Positions 1 to 8,020 of a stretch of 64,000 nt of DNA are shown here, piece after piece. Source of the stretch: Faecalispora anaeroviscerum (GTDB lineage: Bacteria; Bacillota; Clostridia; Oscillospirales; Acutalibacteraceae); NCBI RefSeq assembly GCF_947568225.1, contig NZ_CANOOQ010000001.1:2418001-2482000 (forward strand). Reading direction: 5' to 3'. The notes under the pieces are model-generated. The model saw only the letters and a program-made list of their open reading frames with translations, searched no databases and was not told the origin of the DNA. A program made the position numbers and the translations under genes. The first letter of the stretch is position 1. Each line of letters opens with the position of its first letter.

Positions 1-3
1 GTT

Positions 4-426
4 ATGGAGGAAGGCAAGGAGGTCAGCGACCCCTCTTTCCAGATGGCGAGTGTAGCCAAATTCCTTTCGGATTTGGAAGCAGGAGACAGCATGATCTTCC
101 TGACAGACGACGCGAGCTTTCGGGCACACCAGAAAACACGGCAGATGTTCTCGAATCTGGACGGCACCGTGCCGAAGGCCGGAAAAGAGAAGGAAGCCGC
201 CATGCGATTGCCCTGGAAGGACGCAAAGCCGCTGTCAAGCCTGATAACCGAGGCTGATTTAGGGATGCTGGATGCGGATAGCCGCCAAAAGGTGATGCAG
301 CAGCTCGACGGGCTGGGTGCCTCACTGCGGGTATTCAGCGGAACCCCACTGGAGCAGAACCCGGAAAAAGTATCCTATTACACAGCCAGCTGCACGTTAT
401 TTGATCGGCTGGTGTCTGGAAAATAG
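4..426 (+). CDS. Hypothetical protein, possibly 5'-truncated by the window edge
   Basis: I do not recognise this protein. The frame is open from the first base, so the visible Met (140 residues) may not be the true start and the gene may begin outside the window. It is soluble, with no signal peptide or membrane segment. The N-terminal part reads FLSDLEAGDSMIFLTDD and has mixed alpha/beta character. The region around residues 45-75 is lysine-rich and the C-terminal half has helical and strand-like segments. It stops about 120 bases before ilvD, too far to show translational coupling. Nothing in the context gives a function. Coding is supported by uninterrupted length and ordinary codon use. 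Confidence 0.55.
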   Translation: MEEGKEVSDPSFQMASVAKFLSDLEAGDSMIFLTDDASFRAHQKTRQMFSNLDGTVPKAGKEKEAAMRLPWKDAKPLSSLITEADLGMLDADSRQKVMQQLDGLGASLRVFSGTPLEQNPEKVSYYTASCTLFDRLVSGK

Positions 427-549
427 ACTTTTGAATTTCTAATTAAAAAACTGATTTGTCTTTCCTGCCGGAGGTGGGGGAGAAGGAACAACTGTAATAC
501 GCTGATTGGATGTAAGACATAATAAGGCACTTTTAGGAGGGAAAACACG

Positions 550-2205
550 ATGAGAAGCGATTTAATGAAAGAAGGCGCCGCACGTGCCCCGCATCGCTCT
601 TTGCTGTATGCGCTGGGATTGACGGAAAGCGAGATGAAACGCCCCTTTATCGCGGTGGTCAATTCCGCCAGCGATTACATTCCGGGCCATCGTCATCTGA
701 AAGACATCAGTGAGGCGGTCAAGGCCGGGATTCGCAATGCCGGCGGTGTTCCGTTTGAGTTTAATACCATCGGTGTCTGCGACGGGCTTTCCATGAACCA
801 CAAGGGCATGAAATATTCCCTGTGTTCGCGCGAGCTGATCGCCGACTCCGTTGAAGTGATGCTCACCGCGCACCCGCTCGATGCGGTCGTGTTTATCCCC
901 AACTGCGACAAGGTTGTGCCCGGTATGCTGCTGGCCGCCTGCCGCCTGAATCTGCCCAGCATCTTTGTCAGCGGTGGCCCCATGTTGCCGGGTCTGCACA
1001 ACGGTGTTCGCTTTGGCCTTTCTGAAATGTTCGAGGCCGTGGGCAGCTTTGCCGCCGGTAAAATCGATGAGGCCGAGTTGACTGCGCTGGAAAAATCCGC
1101 ATGTCCCACGTGTGGTTCCTGCTCCGGCATGTACACGGCAAACTCCATGAACTGTCTTACTGAGGCGATTGGTCTGGCTTTGCCCGGCAACGGCAGCATC
1201 CCGGCTGTGATGTCTGAGCGCATTCAGCTGGCGAAAACCGCCGGTGAGCGCATTTTGGAGCTGTACCGCGAGGATCTTCGCCCCAGCGACATCCTGACCG
1301 AAAAATCCTTCGAGAATGCCCTGCGCTCCGAAATGGCACTCGGCTGCTCCACCAACTCGGTGCTGCACCTGACCGCCATCGCCTATGAGCGCGGCGTGAA
1401 GCTCGATATTACCGATATTGACCGCGTCAGCCGCGATACCCCGCAGCTGTGCAAGCTGAACCCGGCCAGCCAGGTGTTTATCACCGACCTGAATCAGGTA
1501 GGCGGCATCCCTGCCGTCATGAAAGAGCTGGCACGTGGCGGTAAGCTCAACACCGACTGTAAAACCGTTCTTGGCACCGTGGCGGACCGCATCAGTCATG
1601 CGCCAGACGCGGACGGCGAGATTATCCGTAAGTTGGAAGACCCGTTCCGCAAGGACGGCGGCATCGCCGTGTTGCAGGGCAACATTGCCCCCGACGGCGC
1701 GGTGGTCAAGCAGGGTGCGGTTGCTCCCGAAATGATGCAGCACACCGGCCCGGCTCGCTGCTTTGACTGTGAGGAGGACGCTTCGAACGCGATTCTCTCC
1801 GGCAAAATCAACGCGGGTGACGTTGTTGTGATTCGCTATGAGGGCCCGAAGGGCGGCCCCGGCATGCGCGAGATGCTGACTCCTACCTCTGCTCTTACGG
1901 GCATGGGTCTTGGCTCCAGCGTGGCGCTGATCACTGACGGGCGCTTCTCCGGTGCGACGCGCGGCGCGGCGGTTGGCCATGTTTCACCGGAAGCCGCTGT
2001 GGGCGGCCCCATCGCGCTGATCCGCGAGGGCGATATTATCGACGTGGACATCACAAACCGCGTGCTGAACCTGCATGTGGACGAGGCTGAGCTGGAAAGC
2101 CGCCGCAAGGAATGGAAAGCGCCCCACAAAGAGCTTTCCGGGTACATCAAGCGCTATGCGCAGCATGTGACCTCCGGTTCACGCGGCGCGGTATTTGAGA
2201 AATAA
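550..2205 (+). CDS. ilvD: Dihydroxy-acid dehydratase
   Basis: Catalyses dehydration of 2,3-dihydroxy-isovalerate and 2,3-dihydroxy-3-methylvalerate to the 2-keto acids, the step before transamination in valine and isoleucine synthesis (cytoplasmic Fe-S enzyme). The 551-residue length is normal for the IlvD/Edd family. Family signatures are visible: the cysteine-bearing segments FIPNCDKVVPGML (about residue 116) and CPTCGSCSGMYTANSM (about 179), then a C-terminal SALTGMGLGSS/TDGRFSGATRG region. The ATG is preceded by AGGAGGG at good spacing. It stands alone: no other ilv gene is adjacent, and a strong terminator follows directly. The 123-base upstream gap is too short for a classical T-box leader. 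Confidence 0.96.
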   Translation: MRSDLMKEGAARAPHRSLLYALGLTESEMKRPFIAVVNSASDYIPGHRHLKDISEAVKAGIRNAGGVPFEFNTIGVCDGLSMNHKGMKYSLCSRELIADSVEVMLTAHPLDAVVFIPNCDKVVPGMLLAACRLNLPSIFVSGGPMLPGLHNGVRFGLSEMFEAVGSFAAGKIDEAELTALEKSACPTCGSCSGMYTANSMNCLTEAIGLALPGNGSIPAVMSERIQLAKTAGERILELYREDLRPSDILTEKSFENALRSEMALGCSTNSVLHLTAIAYERGVKLDITDIDRVSRDTPQLCKLNPASQVFITDLNQVGGIPAVMKELARGGKLNTDCKTVLGTVADRISHAPDADGEIIRKLEDPFRKDGGIAVLQGNIAPDGAVVKQGAVAPEMMQHTGPARCFDCEEDASNAILSGKINAGDVVVIRYEGPKGGPGMREMLTPTSALTGMGLGSSVALITDGRFSGATRGAAVGHVSPEAAVGGPIALIREGDIIDVDITNRVLNLHVDEAELESRRKEWKAPHKELSGYIKRYAQHVTSGSRGAVFEK

Positions 2206-2220
2206 ATAAATTAATGAAAT

Positions 2221-2263
2221 AAAAAGCGGTTTACCCGGCTGAAGCTGGGTGAACCGCTTTTTT
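2221..2263 (+). terminator. Rho-independent terminator of ilvD
   Basis: A hairpin with arms AAGCGGTTTACCC and GGGTGAACCGCTT (one G-T pair) followed by a T run, 15 bases after the ilvD stop. Confidence 0.9.
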
Positions 2264-2319
2264 ATGTTTTTTGCTCTTAATTTATATATTTTCAGGACAC
2301 TGCGACATATCAATGCCAA

Positions 2320-3165
2320 TTAGTCCTTCAAATATTTCTGATATAAACTTTTTATGCCTTTTTGATCCAGCGAAGCGCCACTGTTTGCATAAGGGCAACG
2401 GAGTTCTGTGGAGGATTCCAGTACGATTGTGGGGGCGAATCGAAAGAACTCGTAAGGACTGTCTTCCTTTTGAAATTTGATCAAGAGCATTACACTTTCC
2501 TTTGGCGGCACAGAAAAATGAACGTTCTGTGGGTCTGAAATGAGCTGATCATTCAGGTATACCTGAGGGTGAAAGGCCTGAAAATCGCGATCGATTACAA
2601 TCTGCTTGATGACAGCCGGTTCGGTACCTTCGTTGACATATTCCGCGTCGTAGCCCCCAATTCCATCTCTTAAATTCGCAACTCGATTGCTTATCAGCTT
2701 CATGTGGTCAGGTTCTTGCAGCTGGTTATGGGGAACTATTTTTATTTTACCGAGGTCGTAGGTATATTTGGCGGTTTTGGTTTGAATGGTCAGTTCGTGC
2801 AATTCGATTGGGTCGCTTCCCCGAACACGGCACGTGGCGTTAAACACATAGACATAGGGATTGCCGCCGGAGGATTTATCTACCGTATAATTTAATACTT
2901 CAAAATTTTTATTGTCCGCGGTTAATTTTAAATCCTCTGTCTGGTTTAAAAACTCGATATTAGAGCCGTTGTTTGTTAAAAAGTCAAAAGAGAGTAGAAA
3001 ACTGTCGTTTTCACGCACGTTGATTGAGCCCAGAACAGGAAGAAGCTTGCCCGCGTCTGTTTTGTGAATGGAAAACAGATGAAAGGTAAGCCCGACCATA
3101 GCTGTAACTAAGGCCACTGCTAGAATGCCGAAAAACAATCTTTTTTTCTTTATTGAATGCTCCAT
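2320..3165 (-). CDS. Membrane-anchored extracytoplasmic protein of unknown function
   Basis: The 281-residue protein begins with a basic stretch (MEHSIKKKR) and one hydrophobic segment at about residues 9-31 with no lipobox or clear cleavage site, so it is predicted to be N-terminally anchored with the rest outside the cell. The exported part looks beta-rich (SFLLSFDFLTNNGSNIEFL, VYVFNATCRVRG) and contains few cysteines, as in Ig-like or beta-sandwich folds. The start has GGAG nine bases upstream (ATAAAGGAGTTGTCCC). I do not recognise the family. It is monocistronic between ilvD, which is convergent, and an unrelated hydrolase. Its promoter region contains a long inverted repeat with cre-like sequences. 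Confidence 0.8.
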   Translation of the reverse strand: MEHSIKKKRLFFGILAVALVTAMVGLTFHLFSIHKTDAGKLLPVLGSINVRENDSFLLSFDFLTNNGSNIEFLNQTEDLKLTADNKNFEVLNYTVDKSSGGNPYVYVFNATCRVRGSDPIELHELTIQTKTAKYTYDLGKIKIVPHNQLQEPDHMKLISNRVANLRDGIGGYDAEYVNEGTEPAVIKQIVIDRDFQAFHPQVYLNDQLISDPQNVHFSVPPKESVMLLIKFQKEDSPYEFFRFAPTIVLESSTELRCPYANSGASLDQKGIKSLYQKYLKD

Positions 3166-3398
3166 GGGACAACTCCTTTATCAAGTCATTTTTATTCTGT
3201 TAAAATTCAAAGACAAAAAATGGAAAGATAATTTAATTACAAATTTTCCCTTCTATTAACATAACGTTTCAACCTCTTGATTTGTTACATAATTTCATCA
3301 AAAATTTAATATTTTTTATAAATAGGAATAGTATACAAAACAAAAGCGATTATCTGTGCGTTTTGCAAACACCAATAGAAGGGAATGATTTGTCTCAA

Positions 3399-3454
3399 AA
3401 AAGGAAAGCGTTTTCAACAAATAGTTAACCATTTGTTGAAAACGCTTTCCTTTT
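3399..3454 (-). terminator. 24-bp perfect hairpin, terminator of the upstream hydrolase gene
   Basis: Perfect inverted repeat of 24 bases with an 8-base loop (AGTTAACC on +). Read on the minus strand it is followed by six Ts, which fits termination of the hydrolase gene ending at 3511. Each arm holds TTGAAAACGCTTTCC or its complement, close to the CcpA cre consensus, so it could also be a regulatory site for the gene starting at 3165. Apart from this repeat, the gap 3166-3510 shows only AT-rich DNA. Confidence 0.75.
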
Positions 3455-3510
3455 AACTTGTTGTAGATGTTGGTGCCGCATTTTTGCGAATAGACCTGAT
3501 AGGGATTGAC

Positions 3511-4509
3511 TCAAACCACGGTAACCTTTCCAAACTGAACGGGACGGCTCAAACGGCCCAAACGAATTCGAGATTCCCCGTCCCGGTAATTTTCCCACAG
3601 GCTGGCGGTGTGAATCTGTGAATTTTCATATGTTTTAAAATAATACTCACAGGTCTGGGTGTTCAAAAACACCGTGTAACGTGTGTAATCAAAGGTTTCG
3701 CGGTTGCTGATCACCGCGCCCTTCGGGATGGATACGCTTTCCATCACATGGAAGCAGGCCATTACCGTTTCTTCCCTGGTTTGGGGGATGGGCAGGTGCG
3801 TTTTGAGGTAGGACGCGCGCGTAAAGCGCTCCGGGGAGGTGTAGCCGCCGGGCAGAAGCGAGGCTCCCGCACCCTGTCCAAATGGTTTTAACGTGAGATT
3901 TCCCCACTGGTTTTCCGTCGCCTGCCGGGGCGATACCTGCGCGTAGGTTTTTAAATTCGTCATGTGCCACGGGAAGTCCGGGCTGTTTGCCATTACCCCG
4001 ATCGGGTTGGGGTATACCCGTGTGCCCTGCTCGGTGCGCTCCACGACGACGCTTTTCCCGCTGCGGTCAGTGGCGATCCAGTGCAGAGGAGCTGCAATAT
4101 TTGTCACCGGGTCCGGCACGCCAATGATGGAAGCTTGTGAAACCAGTTTTTCCAGATCCTCCACAGAGGCGCAGTTTGCCAGCATATAATGGAGGAAATC
4201 CATTGAAGCCACCGGCATTTTCCCCGGCATTGGCTTTGTTTCGTACGCGGCGTACCCGGCAAAATACAGGGAGGCTGCGGCAAACCCTTTTTCATTTACG
4301 CCGTCATAAAACACCATGAGAGGCCCATCTTCCTGCCCTACACCGATAATGGCATAAGGATTGTGCATTTTCTGGCTGCCGTAGGCGCCGTGCCACACAT
4401 AATTGCGCGAAAGAACATACAGCTCCGGCTCAATATCGTAAGAAAAATCCATGGTTCGCCCAAAAAAGTTTTCGTTTTGCGCATTCAGCAGAGTGATCGA
4501 TGTACACAT
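3511..4509 (-). CDS. Linear amide C-N hydrolase, penicillin V acylase / bile salt hydrolase family
   Basis: Ntn-hydrolase of the choloylglycine hydrolase family, which cuts linear amide bonds such as in conjugated bile salts, penicillin V or N-acyl-homoserine lactones. I place the start at 4509 because the next codon is then Cys2, the nucleophile exposed after Met removal; an upstream in-frame ATG at 4557 would bury it. With this start (332 residues) the catalytic set falls on the positions known from the clostridial bile salt hydrolase: Cys2, Arg18, Asp21, Asn175, Arg228. At about residue 82 the sequence is SLYFAG, with Tyr where bile salt hydrolases usually have Asn; Tyr there is typical of penicillin V acylases. 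No signal peptide is seen, so it is probably cytoplasmic. Substrate is unproven. Confidence 0.9.
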   Translation of the reverse strand: MCTSITLLNAQNENFFGRTMDFSYDIEPELYVLSRNYVWHGAYGSQKMHNPYAIIGVGQEDGPLMVFYDGVNEKGFAAASLYFAGYAAYETKPMPGKMPVASMDFLHYMLANCASVEDLEKLVSQASIIGVPDPVTNIAAPLHWIATDRSGKSVVVERTEQGTRVYPNPIGVMANSPDFPWHMTNLKTYAQVSPRQATENQWGNLTLKPFGQGAGASLLPGGYTSPERFTRASYLKTHLPIPQTREETVMACFHVMESVSIPKGAVISNRETFDYTRYTVFLNTQTCEYYFKTYENSQIHTASLWENYRDGESRIRLGRLSRPVQFGKVTVV

Positions 4510-4547
4510 ATCGGCTTTCCGTCCTCTCATCAATAGAATAAAAATCA

Positions 4548-4570
4548 CAGCCTGCAAAATTGGCAGGCTG
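4548..4570 (-). terminator. Probable terminator of the CPBP-tadA operon
   Basis: Arms CAGCCTGC and GCAGGCTG with a 7-base loop; on the minus strand the stem is followed by TGATTTTTATT. It lies about 170 bases downstream of tadA and just upstream of the hydrolase start. Confidence 0.6.
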
Positions 4571-4742
4571 CTGTTCTGTGATCTTCTCCGTGTTGGTTTC
4601 TCTCATGCCATTATAATCCGCGAGGAGAATTTATGTGAGGCCTCATCTTGCGGGAATCGCGCGGCAGGAGAGATGTGACAAATTTCGGCATTTAAGCTGA
4701 TTCCGATTGCAATCAATAGAGTGAAACGGAAAGCCCCGGTGG

Positions 4743-5258
4743 TTATTCTGTTCGTTTTTCTGTGGGAGCTTCTTCTGCGCAGGCTTTTTTGACAGCCCGC
4801 TTCTCACGAAGCTGTTGAAAAAAATCTGTGAGTACCGTGCCACATTCCTCGCGTAAAACACCGGATACCAGTTGGGGATGGTGATTATACGGCAGATCAA
4901 ACAGATTGACCACGGAGCCGCAGGAACCGGCTTTGGGGTCACTTGCGCCGAAGACAACCCGGACAATCCGGGCGTTTAGGATTGCCCCCGTACACATGGG
5001 GCACGGCTCTAATGTGACATACAGATCGCATTCCCACAGCCGCCAGCCGCCGAGTGCGCGGCACGCGGCGTCAATCGCTTCTATTTCCGCGTGGCAAAGA
5101 GCATTTTTACAGGCTTCCCGGCGGTTTCGGCCCTCCGCAATGATTTCGTCCCCGCGGGCAATGACAGCGCCTACGGGTACTTCGCCCTCAAGGGAAGCCT
5201 GCCGCGCCAGCTCCAGCGCGCGGCGCATCATTTTTTCGTCCCGCTCCAGATCCGTCAT
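4743..5258 (-). CDS. tadA: tRNA-specific adenosine deaminase
   Basis: Converts adenosine 34 of tRNA to inosine in the anticodon loop; a zinc enzyme of the cytidine deaminase-like fold. The zinc and proton-transfer signature is present as HAEIEA and PCPMCTGAI with the usual spacing. The start at 5258 (MTDLERDEKMMRRAL) gives 171 residues, close to the normal length, lies one base after the stop of the upstream protease gene and has GGAG upstream. A longer frame to 5294 would overlap that gene. The C-terminal tail after about residue 150 is charged and looks unstructured. It is co-transcribed with the CPBP protease. Confidence 0.95.
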   Translation of the reverse strand: MTDLERDEKMMRRALELARQASLEGEVPVGAVIARGDEIIAEGRNRREACKNALCHAEIEAIDAACRALGGWRLWECDLYVTLEPCPMCTGAILNARIVRVVFGASDPKAGSCGSVVNLFDLPYNHHPQLVSGVLREECGTVLTDFFQQLREKRAVKKACAEEAPTEKRTE

Positions 5259-5259
5259 A

Positions 5260-6267
5260 TCAGTAGGTCTCCAAAACATAAACCGCGCTGACAAGCGAAA
5301 GCAGAATCAGGGCGACGGCCCCGGGGTTCCACAGCGTGGTGACAAACTTCTGCGCGGTTGTCAGAACGGAATTGTGGTCATCGAGGCGAAACAGGTTTTT
5401 GTCACGTCTGGAAAGAAAGATCAGCGCACCAACGCCCGCAAGGGCCGAACTGATAAAGTAAACCGTGTAAGCCGCGGATGCGGTTGCCTCATTGGTATAA
5501 AACTGCGAAAGCTGAAACAGAACCGAGGTTCCATTATTAATAAAATGAATCAGGATGGAAACCCACAAATTTCCGGTTTTGATCACCACAAAAGCCAGCA
5601 CCAATCCGCACGGGAACGCAAATACCATCTGGGCAAAATTGCCGTGGTAGAGCGCAAACAGAAACGCGGAACCAAAAATGGCCGCCGCATCGCCAAATTG
5701 ACGCAGCCCGCTTAAAATTGCTCCGCGGAAAATCAGTTCCTCTGTAATGGGAGGAATGATTGCCAGCGTAACGAAGAACAGGGCTTGCACAAAGGGGTCC
5801 TCGTTCAGGGGAAGATCGGGGACCTTGCCGCTGTATCCCATTGATTTGAAAAAGGTTACCACCATGTTAGAAGGAATGTTTGCGGTGGTACAGATTCCAA
5901 CACCGAACAGCACCATCCAAAAAACGGTCGCGGGCCGAACCGGCTCAAACCGCAGGGCTCGCACGGGCGAAATATGGCGGATTCCCCAATAGAAGAACAC
6001 CGGCAGCGTGAGGCCGACGAGATACACAGATGCGTAGGACAAAAAGTACAGAATGGGAGGAATACCCTGAAAGGCGTCAAGCGAGTAGCCCATGAGGTTC
6101 AGCTGGCGCAGATACAGCCGAGACAGCACGGACAGAATCGCCACGAGTGCCTGAATTGCGATCAAAACTACGCAAAGACGGTTTGCCTCCCAGCGAAGCG
6201 CCTTTTTTTCCTGCCCGGCGGAGTACCGGCCAAAATCGGTGGGGAAGCCGGTTGCTTGCTGCTTCAT
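5260..6267 (-). CDS. CPBP family intramembrane glutamic endopeptidase
   Basis: Multi-pass membrane protein of the CAAX-protease/bacteriocin-processing (Abi, CPBP) family. Several hydrophobic helices span the 335 residues. The catalytic motifs are EELIFRGAIL (Glu-Glu and Arg, about residue 180) and LYHGNFAQM with the conserved His. The last helix (VALILLSLVSAVYVL) forms the C-terminus. Members cut prenylated proteins, bacteriocin precursors or anti-sigma factors; no bacteriocin gene is nearby, so the target is unknown. The ATG has GGAG at normal spacing. It is followed by tadA at a one-base gap. Upstream lie two copies of a 48-bp element that carry a minus-strand -10 box. Confidence 0.9.
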   Translation of the reverse strand: MKQQATGFPTDFGRYSAGQEKKALRWEANRLCVVLIAIQALVAILSVLSRLYLRQLNLMGYSLDAFQGIPPILYFLSYASVYLVGLTLPVFFYWGIRHISPVRALRFEPVRPATVFWMVLFGVGICTTANIPSNMVVTFFKSMGYSGKVPDLPLNEDPFVQALFFVTLAIIPPITEELIFRGAILSGLRQFGDAAAIFGSAFLFALYHGNFAQMVFAFPCGLVLAFVVIKTGNLWVSILIHFINNGTSVLFQLSQFYTNEATASAAYTVYFISSALAGVGALIFLSRRDKNLFRLDDHNSVLTTAQKFVTTLWNPGAVALILLSLVSAVYVLETY

Positions 6268-6380
6268 GCGAAGTCTCCTTTTCCATGGATATCAAGAACA
6301 GTTGTGTTATTTCTACTTATGATTGCATTTTTTGCGCACTGGGAAAAAATTTTTCGCGGCCATATGCGCAAAAAAAGGGT

Positions 6381-6428
6381 AGCCGCCCGAAGCTTCGCTT
6401 CGGAATGCGGTGTGAGGTTATTATAACA
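6381..6428 (-). repeat. 48-bp intergenic repeat, copy 1
   Basis: One of two copies, identical at 45 of 48 positions and about 120 bases apart. Each contains a small palindrome (CCGAAGC..GCTTCGG) and ends in GTTATTATAACA, which on the minus strand gives a TATAAT box pointing toward the CPBP-tadA operon. The 511-base gap 6268-6778 holds no gene that I can support. Confidence 0.8.
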
Positions 6429-6501
6429 GAAACGAGCAAGAAGTGACCAAAACAACCCGCCAAGCGGTTTTTTCTCCGGGCTGCTGTTTCAATGCTCTCT
6501 C

Positions 6502-6549
6502 AGCCGCCCGAAGCTTTGCTTCGGAGTGCGGCGTGAGGTTATTATAACA
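6502..6549 (-). repeat. 48-bp intergenic repeat, copy 2
   Basis: Second copy of the element at 6381. Here the minus-strand TATAAT (6541-6546) has TTTCAA 17 bases upstream, giving a plausible promoter; the same spacing at copy 1 gives only a weak -35. The pair may be duplicated promoters whose transcripts start with the hairpin. Confidence 0.7.
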
Positions 6550-6635
6550 CATGAAAAAGTAAATTGAAACTGGAGCGGTGAATTTTGAGGGAACCTTACA
6601 CTGTGACGATAGATGCCATGAACAACGAAAAAGAC

Positions 6636-6679
6636 CGCCGGATTCTTGCCTAAGGTGGGGGACCGGCAAGAGTCCGGCG
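6636..6679 (-). terminator. Terminator of the redox operon
   Basis: 15-bp arms CGCCGGATTCTTGCC and GGCAAGAGTCCGGCG (one mismatch) followed on the minus strand by GTCTTTTTCG, about 100 bases past the flavodiiron stop. Confidence 0.75.
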
Positions 6680-6778
6680 ATCCGTCTGCGGGATCAGTCT
6701 GCGCGCGTCAGCATCTGGTTTCGCCGCGCGGCGGTTAAAGTTAGGGGAGTAGCAGCTGACGTACCGCAGGGTATTTGG

Positions 6779-7999
6779 TTATTTTTTCTCGTTCATGGAG
6801 TCCAGAATCGCATCTACCAGAGTATCCAGCTCCACTTCCTTATCTGTCCCAAGGGAAGATGCCATGCTGATGCGCTCGTTGAGCACGGTCATATCCTTCA
6901 TCTCTTCGGTAAGGAACTTTTGCATCAGGTCGCCGGAGGTGCAGGCCCAGGAGCCGTTTTCTACGATGGCTACGGTGCGCTTCTGCACATTGAGGGCCTT
7001 CATGTCCAGCAGGTAGTTGTGCATGGCGGGGTATATACCCAGATTATAGGTGACGGAGGCCAGCACAATGTGGCTGTATTTGAAGGTTTCGGAAATGAGC
7101 TGAGATACGTTGGTTGAGGAGACGTCGTACAGCGCGACGTTGGTCATGCCCTTGTCGCAGAGCCTTGCGGCCAGTGCCTGTGCGGCGGATTCCGTATTGC
7201 CATACATGGAGGCATAGACAACTAGGACGCCCTTCTCTTCCGGTTCATAACGGCTCCAGGTGTCGTATTTCTGGATAAAGTACATTAAATCCTTGCGCCA
7301 CACGGGGCCGTGCAGCGGGCAGATATATTTGATTTGGTCGAGAATCCCGCCCGCCTTTTTCAGCAGTAGCTGAATGTGAGGGCCGTATTTGCCCACGATG
7401 TTTGTCAGGTACCGGCGGGCGTCGTCGAGCCAGTCGCGGTCAAAGTTGACTTCATCCGCGAACAGCTTGCCGTCCAGAGTGCCGAAGGTGCCAAACGCGT
7501 CGGCGGAGAACAGAACGCCGTTGGTTGTGTCGAACGTGACCATCACCTCGGGCCAGTGAACCATGGGCGCAAACACAAAGGTAACGGTGTGCTTGCCGAA
7601 GCTGAAGGTGTCGCCCTCGGTTACCTCAATGGTTTTGTGAGAATCCACATGGAACCCGAACTGGCGCATCAGCATAAAGGCCTTTTCGTTGCTGATCAGC
7701 GTTACATCCGGCCAGCGGAGCAGAATTTCGTCGATGGAAGCCGCGTGATCGGGCTCCAGATGGTTGATGACAAGGTAATCCAGCGGGCGGCCGTTCAGCA
7801 CGTGCTGAGCGTTTTCGACCAGTTGACGGCAGGCAGACCAGTCCACCGTGTCGAACATCACGGTTTTTTCATCCAGCAGAAGGTATGAGTTATAGGTAAC
7901 GCCTCTGGGGATGGGATATGCGTTTTCAAACAGGGCGAGCCGGTGATCATTGGCTCCCACCCAGTATAAATCTTCGGTTACATTTCTGACGCAATACAT
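6779..7999 (-). CDS. fprA: Flavodiiron protein (A-type flavoprotein), O2/NO reductase
   Basis: Reduces O2 to water or NO to N2O with electrons usually supplied by rubredoxin; a cytoplasmic detoxification enzyme of anaerobes. The 406 residues split into a metallo-beta-lactamase-like domain (1-250) and a flavodoxin domain (255-406). All diiron ligands are visible: His80, Glu82, Asp84 and His85 in NHLEPDHAAS, then His148, Asp167 and His230. The FMN loop reads YASMYGNTESAA. No extra rubredoxin or NADH-oxidase domain is attached. The gene starts 21 bases after the fusion protein at 8021-9931, whose last domain is a rubredoxin, so that domain is the obvious electron donor. Some relatives prefer O2, others NO; the sequence does not decide. 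Confidence 0.95.
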   Translation of the reverse strand: MYCVRNVTEDLYWVGANDHRLALFENAYPIPRGVTYNSYLLLDEKTVMFDTVDWSACRQLVENAQHVLNGRPLDYLVINHLEPDHAASIDEILLRWPDVTLISNEKAFMLMRQFGFHVDSHKTIEVTEGDTFSFGKHTVTFVFAPMVHWPEVMVTFDTTNGVLFSADAFGTFGTLDGKLFADEVNFDRDWLDDARRYLTNIVGKYGPHIQLLLKKAGGILDQIKYICPLHGPVWRKDLMYFIQKYDTWSRYEPEEKGVLVVYASMYGNTESAAQALAARLCDKGMTNVALYDVSSTNVSQLISETFKYSHIVLASVTYNLGIYPAMHNYLLDMKALNVQKRTVAIVENGSWACTSGDLMQKFLTEEMKDMTVLNERISMASSLGTDKEVELDTLVDAILDSMNEKK

Positions 8000-8020
8000 A
8001 AATTTTTCCTCCCTCTGGCA

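Noticed and set aside
562..1980. Long open frame on the minus strand inside ilvD
   Set aside because: It is antisense to a clear IlvD with all family motifs; no ribosome site and His/Arg/Ala-rich composition typical of complement frames.
6381..6549. CRISPR-like pair of direct repeats
   Set aside because: Only two units, 48 bp, with internal palindromes and a -10 box; no array, no cas genes.
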